Source of the DNA: Xenococcaceae cyanobacterium MO_188.B32
Lineage (GTDB): Bacteria; Cyanobacteriota; Cyanobacteriia; Cyanobacteriales; Xenococcaceae
NCBI GenBank assembly: GCA_030065635.1
Contig: JASJDJ010000003.1
Span: 62,001 to 126,000 of the forward strand
Direction: 5' to 3'
Length of the DNA: 64,000 nucleotides
Made by a program: the position numbers and the translations under genes. This document shows, piece by piece, positions 8,485 to 17,619 of this stretch (position 1 is its first letter; each line of letters starts with the position of its first letter). The notes under the pieces were generated by a model. That model did no database searches and was not told the DNA's origin. It was given only the letters and a program-made list of their open reading frames with translations.

Positions 8485-9630
8485 ATGGCAATTAAAAGAA
8501 ATTCTCGACAAAATAGTTCAAATACCAACGAGGATAATTATCCTCAAAGACAAAACTCTCCAAAAACCAAGGCTGCTAAAAAATCTAAGCCGAAATCGAG
8601 TAAACCTACTTCTAAATCATCTGGTGAAAAAAATAATCTTCTCTCTCCTCAAACTACCAGAGAAGAAATAGAAAATAGTGAAGAGCAAATTCGCCCTCAC
8701 CGCTTAGCTGACTATATTGGACAAAAAGAGTTAAAGGGAATCCTCAACATTGCCATCACAGCAGCAAAAGGTAGACAAGAAACATTAGATCATTTACTTT
8801 TGTATGGTCCTCCTGGATTGGGTAAAACTACCATGTCTCTAATTTTAGCCAGTGAAATGGGGGTTAATTGTAAAATTACGGCTGCTCCTTCTTTAGAACG
8901 TCCGCGAGACATTACTGGCTTACTCGTTAGTTTGCAACCAGGAGATATTCTATTTATTGATGAGATTCATCGACTCAATCGCATAACTGAAGAATTACTC
9001 TATCCTGCCATGGAAGATTATCGTCTCGATATTACTATTGGTAAAGGTCAGAGTGCTAAAACTCGTAGTATTCCTTTACCGCCTTTTACCCTAGTTGGTG
9101 CTACTACTAAAGTAGGTTCGCTTACTTCTCCTTTGCGCGATCGCTTTGGACTAATTCAAAGACTACGTTTCTATGAACTAGACGAACTTGTTTTAATCGT
9201 TAAACGTACTGCCGAGATTCTTAAAACTGTTGTTACCGAAAAAGGGGCAGAAGAAATTGCTCGACGTTCCCGTGGTACTCCCCGAATTGCCAACCGTTTA
9301 CTCAGAAGAGTAAGAGACTACGTTCAAGTTCAACAAGCAGAGTCGATTACTTCAGAATTAGCAGCAGAAGCAATGGATATTTTTGATATAGATGCTTGTG
9401 GTTTAGATTGGACAGACCGTCTAGTTTTAGGCACAATTATAGAACAATTTAATGGTGGTCCTGTGGGCTTAGAAGCCGTTGCTGCTTCTACGGGAGAAGA
9501 TGCTAAAACCATAGAAGAAGTTTACGAACCCTATTTACTGCAAATTGGTTATCTTAACCGTACTCATCGGGGCAGAATAGCAACGGAGAAAGCTTACGAA
9601 CATTTAGGCTATCAAGGGCGATTATTTTAG
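8485..9630 (+). CDS. ruvB: Holliday junction branch migration helicase RuvB
   Basis: This 381-residue AAA+ ATPase is the motor of RuvAB branch migration in recombination repair. It has Walker [10 protein letters not shown] (about 109-117), Walker [11 protein letters not shown], a sensor region in LVGATTKVG, the arginine finger and C-terminal winged-helix region (GLDWTDR, then YLNRTHRGR). The first ~60 residues are a basic, low-complexity Ser/Lys/Asn extension not found in E. coli RuvB but common in cyanobacterial forms. Confidence 0.95.
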   Translation: MAIKRNSRQNSSNTNEDNYPQRQNSPKTKAAKKSKPKSSKPTSKSSGEKNNLLSPQTTREEIENSEEQIRPHRLADYIGQKELKGILNIAITAAKGRQETLDHLLLYGPPGLGKTTMSLILASEMGVNCKITAAPSLERPRDITGLLVSLQPGDILFIDEIHRLNRITEELLYPAMEDYRLDITIGKGQSAKTRSIPLPPFTLVGATTKVGSLTSPLRDRFGLIQRLRFYELDELVLIVKRTAEILKTVVTEKGAEEIARRSRGTPRIANRLLRRVRDYVQVQQAESITSELAAEAMDIFDIDACGLDWTDRLVLGTIIEQFNGGPVGLEAVAASTGEDAKTIEEVYEPYLLQIGYLNRTHRGRIATEKAYEHLGYQGRLF

Positions 9631-9737
9631 TCAGTACTCGTACAAAAGTAATTGTGTACTTAAATAATGAAGACTTAAAGCTAAACTAAAAATAGAGAAC
9701 AAAACTGCTGAAATAATAGCAAAAGGATTTAGAGAAA

Positions 9738-10157
9738 ATGGCATCTCAACAACAACTAAAAACCTATCTTGCTTATTGGTTTCAGTTAGGAAAGAAAGTA
9801 TTCCTATCCAAAGACGGCAAAGAACTATTACCTCAACCAGTTATTAGAGGCGATCGCTATTCTCAGGAATTTGAAGATTGCTGGCAAAAAATCATTGCTC
9901 ATCAAGGTCAAGATTGTTATCTCGAAGGTACGGAGCAAACTATTGAAGAATTACTCTCTCCTACATGGACGATAACTTCTTGTGCTAGATGTAATATGCC
10001 TGTTCCCATGATAGAGTTAGGTATACAACCTGTAGATTGTCCTTGTAACGATCTTGATGAGTGGCCTAATTCTGAAATACCCCAACCACGCTCTCCTATA
10101 AATACAGTGGTTCATTTAAGTAAAATCCAAAGTCGTTTACAAAGAGATAGAGTTTAA
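9738..10157 (+). CDS. Conserved cyanobacterial protein with Cys motifs, function unknown
   Basis: This 139-residue soluble protein lies 107 bp after ruvB. The N-terminal half is mixed alpha/beta (AYWFQLGKKVFL). The C-terminal part has a cysteine pair in TSCARCNMP and a second pair in VDCPCND, a spacing that could form a small zinc-binding knuckle. It ends in a Pro-rich tail (IPQPRSPIN). I recognise it only as a conserved cyanobacterial hypothetical protein and cannot assign a function. Confidence 0.7.
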   Translation: MASQQQLKTYLAYWFQLGKKVFLSKDGKELLPQPVIRGDRYSQEFEDCWQKIIAHQGQDCYLEGTEQTIEELLSPTWTITSCARCNMPVPMIELGIQPVDCPCNDLDEWPNSEIPQPRSPINTVVHLSKIQSRLQRDRV

Positions 10158-10200
10158 ATTTGAGTAACGCCGGTCGGGGAATGGGGCAGGGCAAACGCAT

Positions 10201-10270
10201 CTTGTCAATAAGAACGCCATAATCTCAATAAAGCCCAAAATAATCGCATTAACTTTTGCTTATTGACAAG
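10201..10270. repeat. 70-bp segment bounded by perfect 12-bp inverted repeats
   Basis: CTTGTCAATAAG at 10201-10212 is repeated in inverse as CTTATTGACAAG at 10259-10270. A G-rich stretch (GGGGCAGGGCAAACGCAT) precedes it. This could be the end or a deletion remnant of an insertion sequence, or a small hairpin element. No transposase frame is present. Confidence 0.5.
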
Positions 10271-10297
10271 GATTTTAGATTTAAAATCTGTCTTTGA

Positions 10298-10417
10298 AGA
10301 GAGTATCGCTTACCAGAAATAGTTGCCAACGATAAAATTGAGGGTATTTTAATTTTTCCCCTTTCGGGTACACCAGAAAAAACAGCTTCTAACTTAAAAC
10401 AGTTATCTCTTAAATAG
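10298..10417 (+). pseudogene. Possible gene remnant (about 39 codons)
   Basis: A short frame after an in-frame TGA at 10295 reads like real protein (LPEIVANDKIEGILIFPL, then SGTPEKTASNLKQLSLK, stop). It has no start codon or ribosome-binding site. It looks like the 3' end of a decayed gene; the parent family is not recognised. Confidence 0.35.
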
Positions 10418-10725
10418 AAGTGTTGCTGATTTGATATATGAAATTGTTAGTAATACGGTTCGTAGCTCTTAGCTTTTATTTTATTTTTTGTCCTGTACAG
10501 AGAAAAATTTTAGACTATTTACAGTAGAAAAATCGATTGTTGACTTTTGTATGCTTTACGTGACAGAAAAATTTTGAATAGTGCTAGAATTAGGGCTGAG
10601 AATAAAGATAAAAGGTTGAATTTGTATTCAGTATTACACGGTTTTTTCCTAAAGTATTGATCTAGCTCTTTCCTAATCATCTTGTCTCTCCAAACACAAC
10701 ACTTATTGAGAAGACAATTCATATT

Positions 10726-11013
10726 ATGTCAATTTATGTAGGTAATTTATCTTACGAGGTTAATCAACAAGACTTGAGTGAAGTCTTTGGCGAGTATGGA
10801 AATGTTAAACGAGTTCATATTCCCACCGACCGCGAAACAGGTCGCATGCGTGGTTTTGCCTTCGTAGAAATGGAATCTGAAGCCAATGAAGATAAAGCGA
10901 TTGAAGCTTTAGATGGCGCAGAATGGATGGATCGCGAGATAAAAGTCAATAAAGCCAGACCTCGCGAAAACAGAAGCTCTTTTAGTGGTGGTCGTCGAAA
11001 CAATCGCTTCTAA
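10726..11013 (+). CDS. RRM-type RNA-binding protein (Rbp family)
   Basis: This 95-residue single RNA-recognition-motif protein has RNP2 (IYVGNL, 3-8) and RNP1 (RGFAFVEM, 43-50), then a short Gly/Arg/Ser-rich tail (SSFSGGRRNNRF). The cyanobacterial Rbp family binds mRNA. Members are induced by cold, and some target photosynthetic mRNAs to thylakoids; the Gly-rich tail here is of the short type. A long AT-rich upstream region fits the long untranslated leader typical of the cold-regulated members. A strong terminator-like hairpin follows at 11038-11098. Confidence 0.93.
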   Translation: MSIYVGNLSYEVNQQDLSEVFGEYGNVKRVHIPTDRETGRMRGFAFVEMESEANEDKAIEALDGAEWMDREIKVNKARPRENRSSFSGGRRNNRF

Positions 11014-11037
11014 GCTCCCAAGTTAAATCCAAAAATC

Positions 11038-11098
11038 AACGCTTCTGGAAATCGAGCAGATTAATTCTACATCACTTTCCTAGAAGCGTTTTATTTTA
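11038..11098 (+). terminator. Rho-independent terminator-like hairpin of the RRM gene
   Basis: Arms AACGCTTCTGGAAA and TTTCCTAGAAGCGTT pair over 14 bp with a one-base bulge around a ~25-nt loop. The second arm runs into TTTATTTTA. Confidence 0.75.
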
Positions 11099-11137
11099 TG
11101 AGCTATGGCAATACAAGCATAGGTTGGAACATTTTAG

Positions 11138-11758
11138 TTAGTTTTTGTCTAATGTAGACTGAACGGCTAATGGAACTGGAGAAGTTAGAACTTCCTCGGA
11201 CTCATCAGAATCTATATTCGAGGCTACCTCTTCAGAATCCCATAGCCACCAATGTTTTACGTAAAGAATTTGCCGTAATGGAGTCTTGATGGCGATCAAA
11301 AACATTCCTATAGACAGTAAACACCATACTGCTGGCCACTCGTTAATATTGTCGGTTGAAATTCGAGCAGCCAAGGGTCCGACAATGAGATGATAAATCG
11401 TAAATTTCCAAGAACCATAAATTAAAGGAGCAACAAACACTGGGATATAATATCCCAAAGTCAGCCACTTCAATCCATTCATCGGCACATTCCAGGCTAT
11501 GTGCCAATTGCCAGAGACAGAACAAAGCTGACTGCCACAAAGAGGTTCGTATCCTATCGTGCAAGTTCCAGCCCAGGCAAACGGATACAGCTTGACTAAC
11601 ATCAATATTGCCCCTACAAAACAGGAACCATAGACAAATGGTACAATCTTTTGTCTAATTTTCTCTGGAATAAAATGCAGTGACACGGCACTAATAAAAA
11701 ACGGCTGGAAGATGATATGTAATACTCCGAATAGAGTAAGAAGTTGATTCAAAGGCAA
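11138..11758 (-). CDS. Polytopic membrane protein, function unknown
   Basis: This 206-residue protein has about five hydrophobic helices between residues 5 and 165. The loop after helix 2 holds several cysteines (AGTCTIGYEPLCGSQLC) followed by HIAWNVPMNG, and the cytoplasmic tail is acidic and Ser-rich. I do not recognise the family with certainty. The Cys/His/Trp-rich loop might bind a metal or form disulfides, but this is speculation. It lies convergent to the RRM gene and divergent from the K+-uptake operon. Confidence 0.75.
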   Translation of the reverse strand: MPLNQLLTLFGVLHIIFQPFFISAVSLHFIPEKIRQKIVPFVYGSCFVGAILMLVKLYPFAWAGTCTIGYEPLCGSQLCSVSGNWHIAWNVPMNGLKWLTLGYYIPVFVAPLIYGSWKFTIYHLIVGPLAARISTDNINEWPAVWCLLSIGMFLIAIKTPLRQILYVKHWWLWDSEEVASNIDSDESEEVLTSPVPLAVQSTLDKN

Positions 11759-11881
11759 CTCTGGTCGATCGATTACCGTGTAAGTAAATGCTTGTCTTCA
11801 AAATAGATAAATAAATTGAATAAATTGTCAATAAATAGCAGTAAAACTTAGTAATTCGAGTTTATTTCCCAAAAACTGGCT

Positions 11882-12304
11882 ATGAAAAAGTCTCTCTATA
11901 TTGCTGTCATTGGATGCGGTCGTCTCGGCTCGATTTTAGCTAGTGATTTGAGTCAACAGGGTCATGAAGTGGTAATTATCGACCAAGATAAGTCAGTATT
12001 CGCTCACCTTGGGTCAGAGTTTAGTGGTTTTGCTATTACTGGAGATGCAGCCGAAATGAACATATTACAATTAGCTAAGTTGAATAAAGCTCAAGTTGCG
12101 ATCGCTGTAACCGGTAAAGATAACCTAAATATTATGGTGTCTCAGTTAGCTAAAACTGTCTTTAATGTTCCTATTGTCTTAACTCGTATTCTCGATCTGC
12201 TCAAAGATGAAATCTATCAACAGTTGGGTTTGATTACTATCAGCACTACTAAGATTTCTGCTGAAATCTTTTTACAGACTCTTCAGCAGCAGCTAGAGGA
12301 GTAA
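11882..12304 (+). CDS. TrkA-N (RCK) NAD-binding protein, first half-TrkA
   Basis: This 140-residue Rossmann-fold RCK N-domain has the nucleotide loop GCGRLGSILASDL (about 11-23) and the acidic residues VIIDQDKS closing the first beta-alpha-beta unit. It is a regulator of a K+ channel or transporter that senses NAD(H) or ATP/ADP. It lacks the TrkA-C domain. The second TrkA-like gene starts a few bases after its stop and TrkH follows, so the three genes form one K+-uptake operon. TrkA is therefore split into two polypeptides, this one having a single N-domain. Confidence 0.9.
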   Translation: MKKSLYIAVIGCGRLGSILASDLSQQGHEVVIIDQDKSVFAHLGSEFSGFAITGDAAEMNILQLAKLNKAQVAIAVTGKDNLNIMVSQLAKTVFNVPIVLTRILDLLKDEIYQQLGLITISTTKISAEIFLQTLQQQLEE

Positions 12305-12310
12305 TGTGTG

Positions 12311-12964
12311 ATGAAAGTTATTTTGATTGGTGATGGTAAGTTAACTTACTTTTTGGGCAAAAAGTTTGTTGAAGAAAAGCATCAAGTAACAATTATCAAT
12401 GCTCATTCTGCTGAAGCCGAAACTTTTTCCCATCAAATTAAAGCTACAGTGATTTTTGGAGATGGCACTCATCCAACGATTTTGGAAGAAGCTGAAGCAT
12501 CGAGAGCCGATCTTGTTTTGGCGTTGACTCCCCACGACGAAGACAATTTAGTAGCTTGTCAAATTGCTCAACAATATTATGGCGTATCTCGGACAATTGC
12601 TTTAGTCAATGACCCTTCACATCAACAATTCTTCGAGCAAATAGGAATTACTATCGCTTTTTCGGCAACTCAGATTTTAGCCAACCTGATTGAAAAACGT
12701 GCTGATTTTGAAGATATTGCTAATTTTTTAGCAGTTGATGGTGGTCAAATTGGAGTTACCGAAATTATTCTCGATGAAAATAGTTCAGCTATCGGCAAAG
12801 CTCTACAGAATTTGGCTTTACCAGCAGGAGCTTTAATTGGCTGTATTATTAGGGAGGGTCGTGCATTTGTACCCAGTGGGGGAAGTCTTTTGCAAGTGGG
12901 AGATCGCTTAATTTTGATTAGTCAGCCAGAACATTACGAACAATTTCTAGAAGTATTGACGTGA
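12311..12964 (+). CDS. TrkA-type K+ uptake regulator with TrkA-N and TrkA-C domains
   Basis: This is a TrkA protein of about 217 residues. An N-terminal Rossmann domain (LIGDGKLTYFLGKKFVEE, then VIFGDGTHP) is followed by a C-terminal RCK-C domain (about 140-217, ending ALIGCIIREG, then GDRLILISQPE). The ATG at 12311 is preferred; a GTG one codon earlier is possible. It starts four to seven bases after the previous gene, so the two are probably co-translated. Partner of the TrkH pore encoded immediately downstream. Confidence 0.9.
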   Translation: MKVILIGDGKLTYFLGKKFVEEKHQVTIINAHSAEAETFSHQIKATVIFGDGTHPTILEEAEASRADLVLALTPHDEDNLVACQIAQQYYGVSRTIALVNDPSHQQFFEQIGITIAFSATQILANLIEKRADFEDIANFLAVDGGQIGVTEIILDENSSAIGKALQNLALPAGALIGCIIREGRAFVPSGGSLLQVGDRLILISQPEHYEQFLEVLT

Positions 12965-12980
12965 AAATGTAGAGTAGACA

Positions 12981-14453
12981 ATGCAACATCGTAATTGTCT
13001 GGGGGAAAGATATCGGGTTATTTTTGGTTATACGGGTTTGATTTGTGCGATCGCGGGTACGACAATCCTCTGTCCTTTAGTTGCTTTAACTGCCTATCCC
13101 GAGGAAATTATACAGACTTGGGGTTTTTTGATTCCTGGTCTTTTCTTAGTTGTAGTTGGTTGGTCGGTCTGGTGTCAAACTAAACCTTCCTCAGCAAGCA
13201 GTTTAAATGTTCAGGACGGAGCAATTATTGTGGTTTTGTCTTGGCTAATGGCGATCGCTTTGGGTATATTTCCCTTTATAAGCATCAGCGGTTTAAACTT
13301 CACTCAAGCCGTATTTGAATCTACCAGTGGTTGGACAACAACTGGTCTATCGGTTGTGGATGTCAGTCAAGCATCTCACGTAATTTTACTTTACCGCAGT
13401 ACGATTCAATTAGTAGGTGGTGCGGGATTTGCGATCTTGGCTCTAAGTGCTATTATTGCTCCTGCTGGTGTAGGTATAGCTATGGCGGAAGGACGTAGCG
13501 AACAATTAGTCCCTAATATTCGACGATCTGCCAAATTAGTATTAACTATTTATACAGGCTATGTTGCGGTGGGGGTTATTGCTTTAAGACTGGCTGGAAT
13601 GAATTGGTTTGATGCAGTCAATCATGCTTTTGCTGCTTTATCAACGGGAGGTTTTTCAACTCGCGTCGCCTCCCTTGGTTATTGGGATAGTTCCGCGATC
13701 GAGGCTGTAACTATTATTTTGATGCTGTTGGGAACTTTGAATTTTTTAACCAGCTATCTGTTACTTACAGGTAAGTTTTCTGCCGTTATACGCAATAGTG
13801 AAATTAAGTTACAGGCTTTTATTCTACCCTTATGTATAACTGTTCTTTGGTTAGGAGTAACTAGCAAGCTCGATCTCACTTTAAATAGAGCCTTACGGGT
13901 AGCTTTTTTTGAAACTATTACCTCTCTCTCTACATCTGGCTTTTCTACTGTTAGTTATACTAACTGGAATAGTATAGGATGGTTGGTGTTAATAGTCCTG
14001 ATGCTCATTGGTGGCGGTATGGGGGCAACCGCAGGAGGGATTAAACAATTTCGCATCTATGCTCTCTATCGTGGTGTAGTCTGGGAAGTGCGACGGCAAC
14101 TATTGCCTAAAGATGCTGTCACTGAACCCGATGTATGGCAAGGAGAAACTAGGCATTTTCTCAGCGATCGCCAACTGCGTCAGATTAGTATGTTTGTCTG
14201 TTTATATTTAGGAATTTATCTTATTGGCAGCGGAATTATTGCTGCTTATGGTTACTCTTTACCAGAAAGTTTGTTTGAATATGCCAGTGCTTTAAGTACG
14301 GTAGGGTTATCAGTCGGCGTGACTGCTCCTGATGCGCCTGTCGGGTTGCTCTGGACAGAGATTGCAGGAATGTTTTTAGGTAGACTTGAATTTTTTCCCG
14401 TTTTTGTCGGACTACTTCGGCTTTGCCGAGATATTCAGGCAATTGGCTCATAG
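12981..14453 (+). CDS. TrkH-family potassium uptake pore protein
   Basis: This 490-residue membrane protein is of the TrkH/KtrB superfamily and has four pseudo-repeats of M1-P-M2. The four selectivity-filter segments are visible: STSGWTTTGLS, LSTGGFST, LSTSGFSTVS and LSTVGLSVG. It should take up K+ driven by the membrane potential or ions and be gated by the TrkA proteins encoded just upstream. This is important for turgor and salt stress. The length is closer to TrkH/TrkG than to KtrB. It is the last gene of the operon. Confidence 0.93.
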   Translation: MQHRNCLGERYRVIFGYTGLICAIAGTTILCPLVALTAYPEEIIQTWGFLIPGLFLVVVGWSVWCQTKPSSASSLNVQDGAIIVVLSWLMAIALGIFPFISISGLNFTQAVFESTSGWTTTGLSVVDVSQASHVILLYRSTIQLVGGAGFAILALSAIIAPAGVGIAMAEGRSEQLVPNIRRSAKLVLTIYTGYVAVGVIALRLAGMNWFDAVNHAFAALSTGGFSTRVASLGYWDSSAIEAVTIILMLLGTLNFLTSYLLLTGKFSAVIRNSEIKLQAFILPLCITVLWLGVTSKLDLTLNRALRVAFFETITSLSTSGFSTVSYTNWNSIGWLVLIVLMLIGGGMGATAGGIKQFRIYALYRGVVWEVRRQLLPKDAVTEPDVWQGETRHFLSDRQLRQISMFVCLYLGIYLIGSGIIAAYGYSLPESLFEYASALSTVGLSVGVTAPDAPVGLLWTEIAGMFLGRLEFFPVFVGLLRLCRDIQAIGS

Positions 14454-14479
14454 TTGGCGAGAAACATTTACAAAGCCAA

Positions 14480-14848
14480 TTAGCGAATTTTGACCTGGCT
14501 AATATCGACTTCACTAACACCTCGGACATTTCGAGCAACGGTTACCAATCTATCGAGAAAAGTTTGATTCGAGATTGTCCCTTTTAAAATGATTTTGCTA
14601 TCGTTTTGTGCCACATAAACACTAGAGATTCCTTTTAAAAGAACATCTTCCTCAAATGCCTTGGCGACTCTTTTGGCCAAACCACTAGGATCGTATTCTC
14701 CATCTAAACCAATTCTTTCTACAGCAACAGAACTGCTTGAATCTTTGACTAAAAGACCAGTTTGATTTTTGCAAGCACTAAATGTTAACAGAGAAGTAAC
14801 GATAAAAACTATAAGTAGAGAGTTTGAGGGATTAAATTTTATGTTCAT
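14480..14848 (-). CDS. BON-domain lipoprotein
   Basis: This protein is about 122 residues long from the ATG at 14848. That start places a lipoprotein signal (LLTFSAC) correctly, whereas an upstream Met 15 codons earlier would push it inward. After the lipobox and a Ser-rich linker, residues ~45-122 form a BON domain (SGLAKRVAKAFEED, then the strands SVYVAQNDSKIILKG and NVRGVSEVDIS). BON domains bind phospholipids and are common in osmotically induced periplasmic proteins such as OsmY. It is the first of several stress-type genes in this region and is convergent with trkH. Confidence 0.85.
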   Translation of the reverse strand: MNIKFNPSNSLLIVFIVTSLLTFSACKNQTGLLVKDSSSSVAVERIGLDGEYDPSGLAKRVAKAFEEDVLLKGISSVYVAQNDSKIILKGTISNQTFLDRLVTVARNVRGVSEVDISQVKIR

Positions 14849-14947
14849 GACAACTGCTTTTTTATCGAAAAAGAACATGAAGATGTTTAACAAAAATATT
14901 TCAGTAGTTAGTAAGGATAATTCTTAGCAACTAACCACTGACCGAAT

Positions 14948-15406
14948 TTAGAAGTTAAAACCCAAACCAACGATGAAATTTACTCGCTCGTCATCAAATA
15001 GCAGCCAAATGACAGAACTATTAGTAGTTAGTTTGTTGCTAGCACGATAATCCATACCACCTGTAACGACTAACCCAACGCTACCATCATCACGGGTAGT
15101 TCCACTAAGACCAGCACCGGCAAAAGGTAAGAATTTCCCATTTTTGAAAGGTGATTCAAAGTCATAGGTAATAGGTGCGATCGCGGTAATTTCTGTATCG
15201 TCGTCAACTTCTACATCTGCTAATACGGCGGGTCTGACAGAAAGCTGTTTGGCTAATTCGATCTTGGCATTGACTGCAAAGCCTTCATCAGTAGCACCTA
15301 TACCTATATAGTTATATTTAGCTCGAGCAGTAGCGATTATAGGAGTGGTTAGAAGAATCGTACCTACAAAACCCCAAATACATAGATAATGTGAATGGAG
15401 TTTCAT
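14948..15406 (-). CDS. Small outer-membrane beta-barrel-like protein
   Basis: This 152-residue protein has a signal peptide (hydrophobic 9-24, cleavage near ATARA-KY). Alternating strands rich in Gly and aromatic residues follow (YNYIGIGATDEGFAVNAK, then PFAGAGLSGTTRDDGS), and the C-terminal Phe (VGLGFNF) is typical of barrels inserted by BamA. It is short, probably an 8-strand barrel. It lies upstream of the BON lipoprotein on the same strand with about 100 bp between them, so the two may be expressed together. No specific family is recognised. Confidence 0.75.
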   Translation of the reverse strand: MKLHSHYLCIWGFVGTILLTTPIIATARAKYNYIGIGATDEGFAVNAKIELAKQLSVRPAVLADVEVDDDTEITAIAPITYDFESPFKNGKFLPFAGAGLSGTTRDDGSVGLVVTGGMDYRASNKLTTNSSVIWLLFDDERVNFIVGLGFNF

Positions 15407-15645
15407 AATGTACCTCCTCCTGGAAGATACGATCGATCGTTTAAAAAATAATCTAGTCTGGAAGCAAATCGCAAACCGATAAGCTCTATAAACTAAGTTT
15501 GTTATTTCTCAAATATTAATCGCTTAATCAATACTTGGCTGCTACCAAATATATTGAATATTTTCTAATTACTATTTTATCTCAGCCATATAACTTCGGT
15601 GGTGGGGTTACACAATTGTTAAAAATATCAACGATTTCGTCATGA

Positions 15646-17442
15646 TTAATATTTGAGATTTCTATCTTTGTTAGCTACAATATCTAAATTCCATTGTTCA
15701 AAGGCAGCGATCGCAGTAGGCAATGTAGGATAAATATGTTTGGCTTGGCTATTTTTTAGAAATTCTGCCCGTTCTAGTTCGATATACAAATCCTGTTTGA
15801 CTCGCGCCATAGCGAAAGTTATATTTTGGGCTGCTAATTCATCTCTTAATTCAGACAGCATATCGATCGCGGTTATATCGATTTCCACATTGGCTTCCAT
15901 GTTTAACACAAACCATTCAACGGGATTTACTTCAGATTCGATCGCTTCGAGGGCTCGCCGTTTAAAATTTTCTGCATTAGCAAAGCACAAAGGTGCATCA
16001 TAACGATAAATTACCAAGCCAGGGATTGTTTCCGCGCCTGGCCAATCATCGATATCATGAAGTCCTGCTAAATCGGTAACTTTACCTAAGACCGCATCGT
16101 GAGGGCGGGCAACTCTAGAAAATAGCTCAATTACCGATAAGCCAACCGCAATTCCCACTCCTACTAAAATGTCAGTTATTAATACCGCAATAGTGGTTAA
16201 TATAGCTAAAATGAACTCACTAGGGCGAAATCGATACAGTCTAATAAATTCCGAGACTTCGATTAATTTAGTGGCAGCATAGATGACGATCGCCCCTAAA
16301 GCAGCTTTGGGAAATAGTGCCAGTATAGGACGCAAAAATAATAAAACTAAAATCACTGCTATCATTGCTACCAAAGAAAATAGCTGACTTTTGCTGCCGA
16401 CAGAATCCCCAATAACGGTGCGACTGCCACTACTGCTAATCGGAAAACCCTGCATAAATCCATTGCCCACATTAGCCACACCCAATGCCAATAATTCTTG
16501 ATTGGCATCAATTTTATAGTTATTACGATTGGCAAAAACTCTAGCTGACAGCACATTATCGGAATAGCCAACAATAGCAATTCCGACAGCAGAAGCCAGT
16601 AAAGAACTGAAATCTCGAACAGACACTTGGGGAATGACAAAATGAGGTAAACCAGCAGGAATTTCACCAACTACAGCCACACCGCGCTCGTCTAGATTAA
16701 ATAGTGCTACTGCTGCTGTTGAGAGTAAAACTGCAATCAAGGGGATAGGTAAATTGGGAAAACGACGCTGGAAGGCAAACAAAAAGACTAAAACTAAAAT
16801 TGCTAAAATCAGAGTGGGAGAATGAGCCAGTTGCAGCTTGCTGATAAATTCACTAACTTGACCGAAAAAAGCATTGGCATCAATCTCTATTTTGCCAATT
16901 TTACCCAGTTGTCCCCCAATCATAATTAGAGCAATACCAGCCATGTAACCAATTAAAATCGGTTTCGAGAGTAAATCTGCTAAAAACCCCAGTCGGGTAA
17001 AATAGCCAATGATACATATTGCTCCCATTAAAAGTGCCAATAAAGCAGCTAGACTGATATAAGCATCCGTTTTGGCTGCTGCTAAAGGTGCGATCGCCAC
17101 TGCGGTCATCACGGCGGTACTAGATTCAGGACCAATAGAAAGTTGTGGTGACGAGCCAAATACCGCGTAAATAACCATTGGTGGCAAAATTGCCCATAAA
17201 CCAGCAACTGGCTCAACTCCTGCCAATTCACCATAAGCCATACATTGGGGAATTAAATAGGCTGCGACCGTCAAACCTGCTAACACATCTCCCCGCAACC
17301 ATTGCTTACGGTAAGACAACAGTTTTTTCAAACCTGGCATCGGGATTGAAATTAAGTTACGGTTACGAGTTTTGGCTTTGGTCATAGCGAGATCGGCTTT
17401 TTTCTGATCTAATAAAATGTATTGTATTTGACAAAAGTTCAT
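15646..17442 (-). CDS. SulP-family anion transporter with STAS domain
   Basis: This protein is 598 residues, or 579 if the Met at nt 17385 is used. The N-terminal ~430 residues are the SulP membrane domain, opening with the family signature VLAGLTVAAYLIPQCMAYGELAG and containing GNGFMQGFPISSSGSRT. Residues ~460-580 form a STAS domain (ANAENFKRRA, then DITAIDML). Substrates in the family are sulfate, bicarbonate, molybdate or dicarboxylates, and it is clearly different from the BicA at 60.4-62.0 kb. It is divergent from the rogue psbA gene and shares the 283-bp intergenic region that carries regulatory element A, so bicarbonate supply or pH control linked to that D1 is conceivable but unproven. 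Confidence 0.9.
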   Translation of the reverse strand: MNFCQIQYILLDQKKADLAMTKAKTRNRNLISIPMPGLKKLLSYRKQWLRGDVLAGLTVAAYLIPQCMAYGELAGVEPVAGLWAILPPMVIYAVFGSSPQLSIGPESSTAVMTAVAIAPLAAAKTDAYISLAALLALLMGAICIIGYFTRLGFLADLLSKPILIGYMAGIALIMIGGQLGKIGKIEIDANAFFGQVSEFISKLQLAHSPTLILAILVLVFLFAFQRRFPNLPIPLIAVLLSTAAVALFNLDERGVAVVGEIPAGLPHFVIPQVSVRDFSSLLASAVGIAIVGYSDNVLSARVFANRNNYKIDANQELLALGVANVGNGFMQGFPISSSGSRTVIGDSVGSKSQLFSLVAMIAVILVLLFLRPILALFPKAALGAIVIYAATKLIEVSEFIRLYRFRPSEFILAILTTIAVLITDILVGVGIAVGLSVIELFSRVARPHDAVLGKVTDLAGLHDIDDWPGAETIPGLVIYRYDAPLCFANAENFKRRALEAIESEVNPVEWFVLNMEANVEIDITAIDMLSELRDELAAQNITFAMARVKQDLYIELERAEFLKNSQAKHIYPTLPTAIAAFEQWNLDIVANKDRNLKY

Positions 17443-17530
17443 TAATGTTGGTTTATAGACAATTTGATAAAAAAGCGATCGCTTTTGTTAACTCATGATT
17501 TCAATAGCTCCTTTATCCCCAAACCTCATC

Positions 17531-17560
17531 CTTCACAATATCCTCAAAATATTTTTCTAA
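17531..17560 (+). promoter_or_regulatory. Shared 30-nt element, copy A (before the rogue psbA leader)
   Basis: It contains CTTCACAA, then TCCTCA two bases later, then CTAA ten bases later. The spacing is identical in copies B (20561-20590) and C (minus strand, 35609-35638). It lies 60 nt before the short leader ORF and 166 nt before the psbA ATG, in the divergent region shared with the SulP gene. The TCACAA/TCAAAA pair is repeated with an 11-bp period, a pattern typical of OmpR/PhoB-type regulator sites; this reading is an inference. Confidence 0.65.
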
Positions 17561-17619
17561 TTTATAGGAAAAACTCCAAAGCACCCGAAACTAAAAATAT
17601 ACAAACATGGAGGTCAGCT

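Larger units (their letters stand above)
10158..10725. other. Long intergenic region with inverted repeat, ORF relic and RRM-gene leader
   Basis: This 568-bp stretch contains three things: a perfect 12-bp inverted repeat (10201-10212 and 10259-10270), a 35-codon coding-like fragment ending in a stop at 10417, and about 300 bp of AT-rich DNA before the RNA-binding protein gene. The last part probably holds that gene's promoter and a long untranslated leader, but I cannot place a convincing -10/-35 pair. Confidence 0.5.

Noticed and set aside
10540-10590. TTGACT/TAGAAT promoter for the RRM gene
   Set aside because: The two hexamers are about 39 bp apart, far from the 16-18 bp needed, so the promoter cannot be placed.
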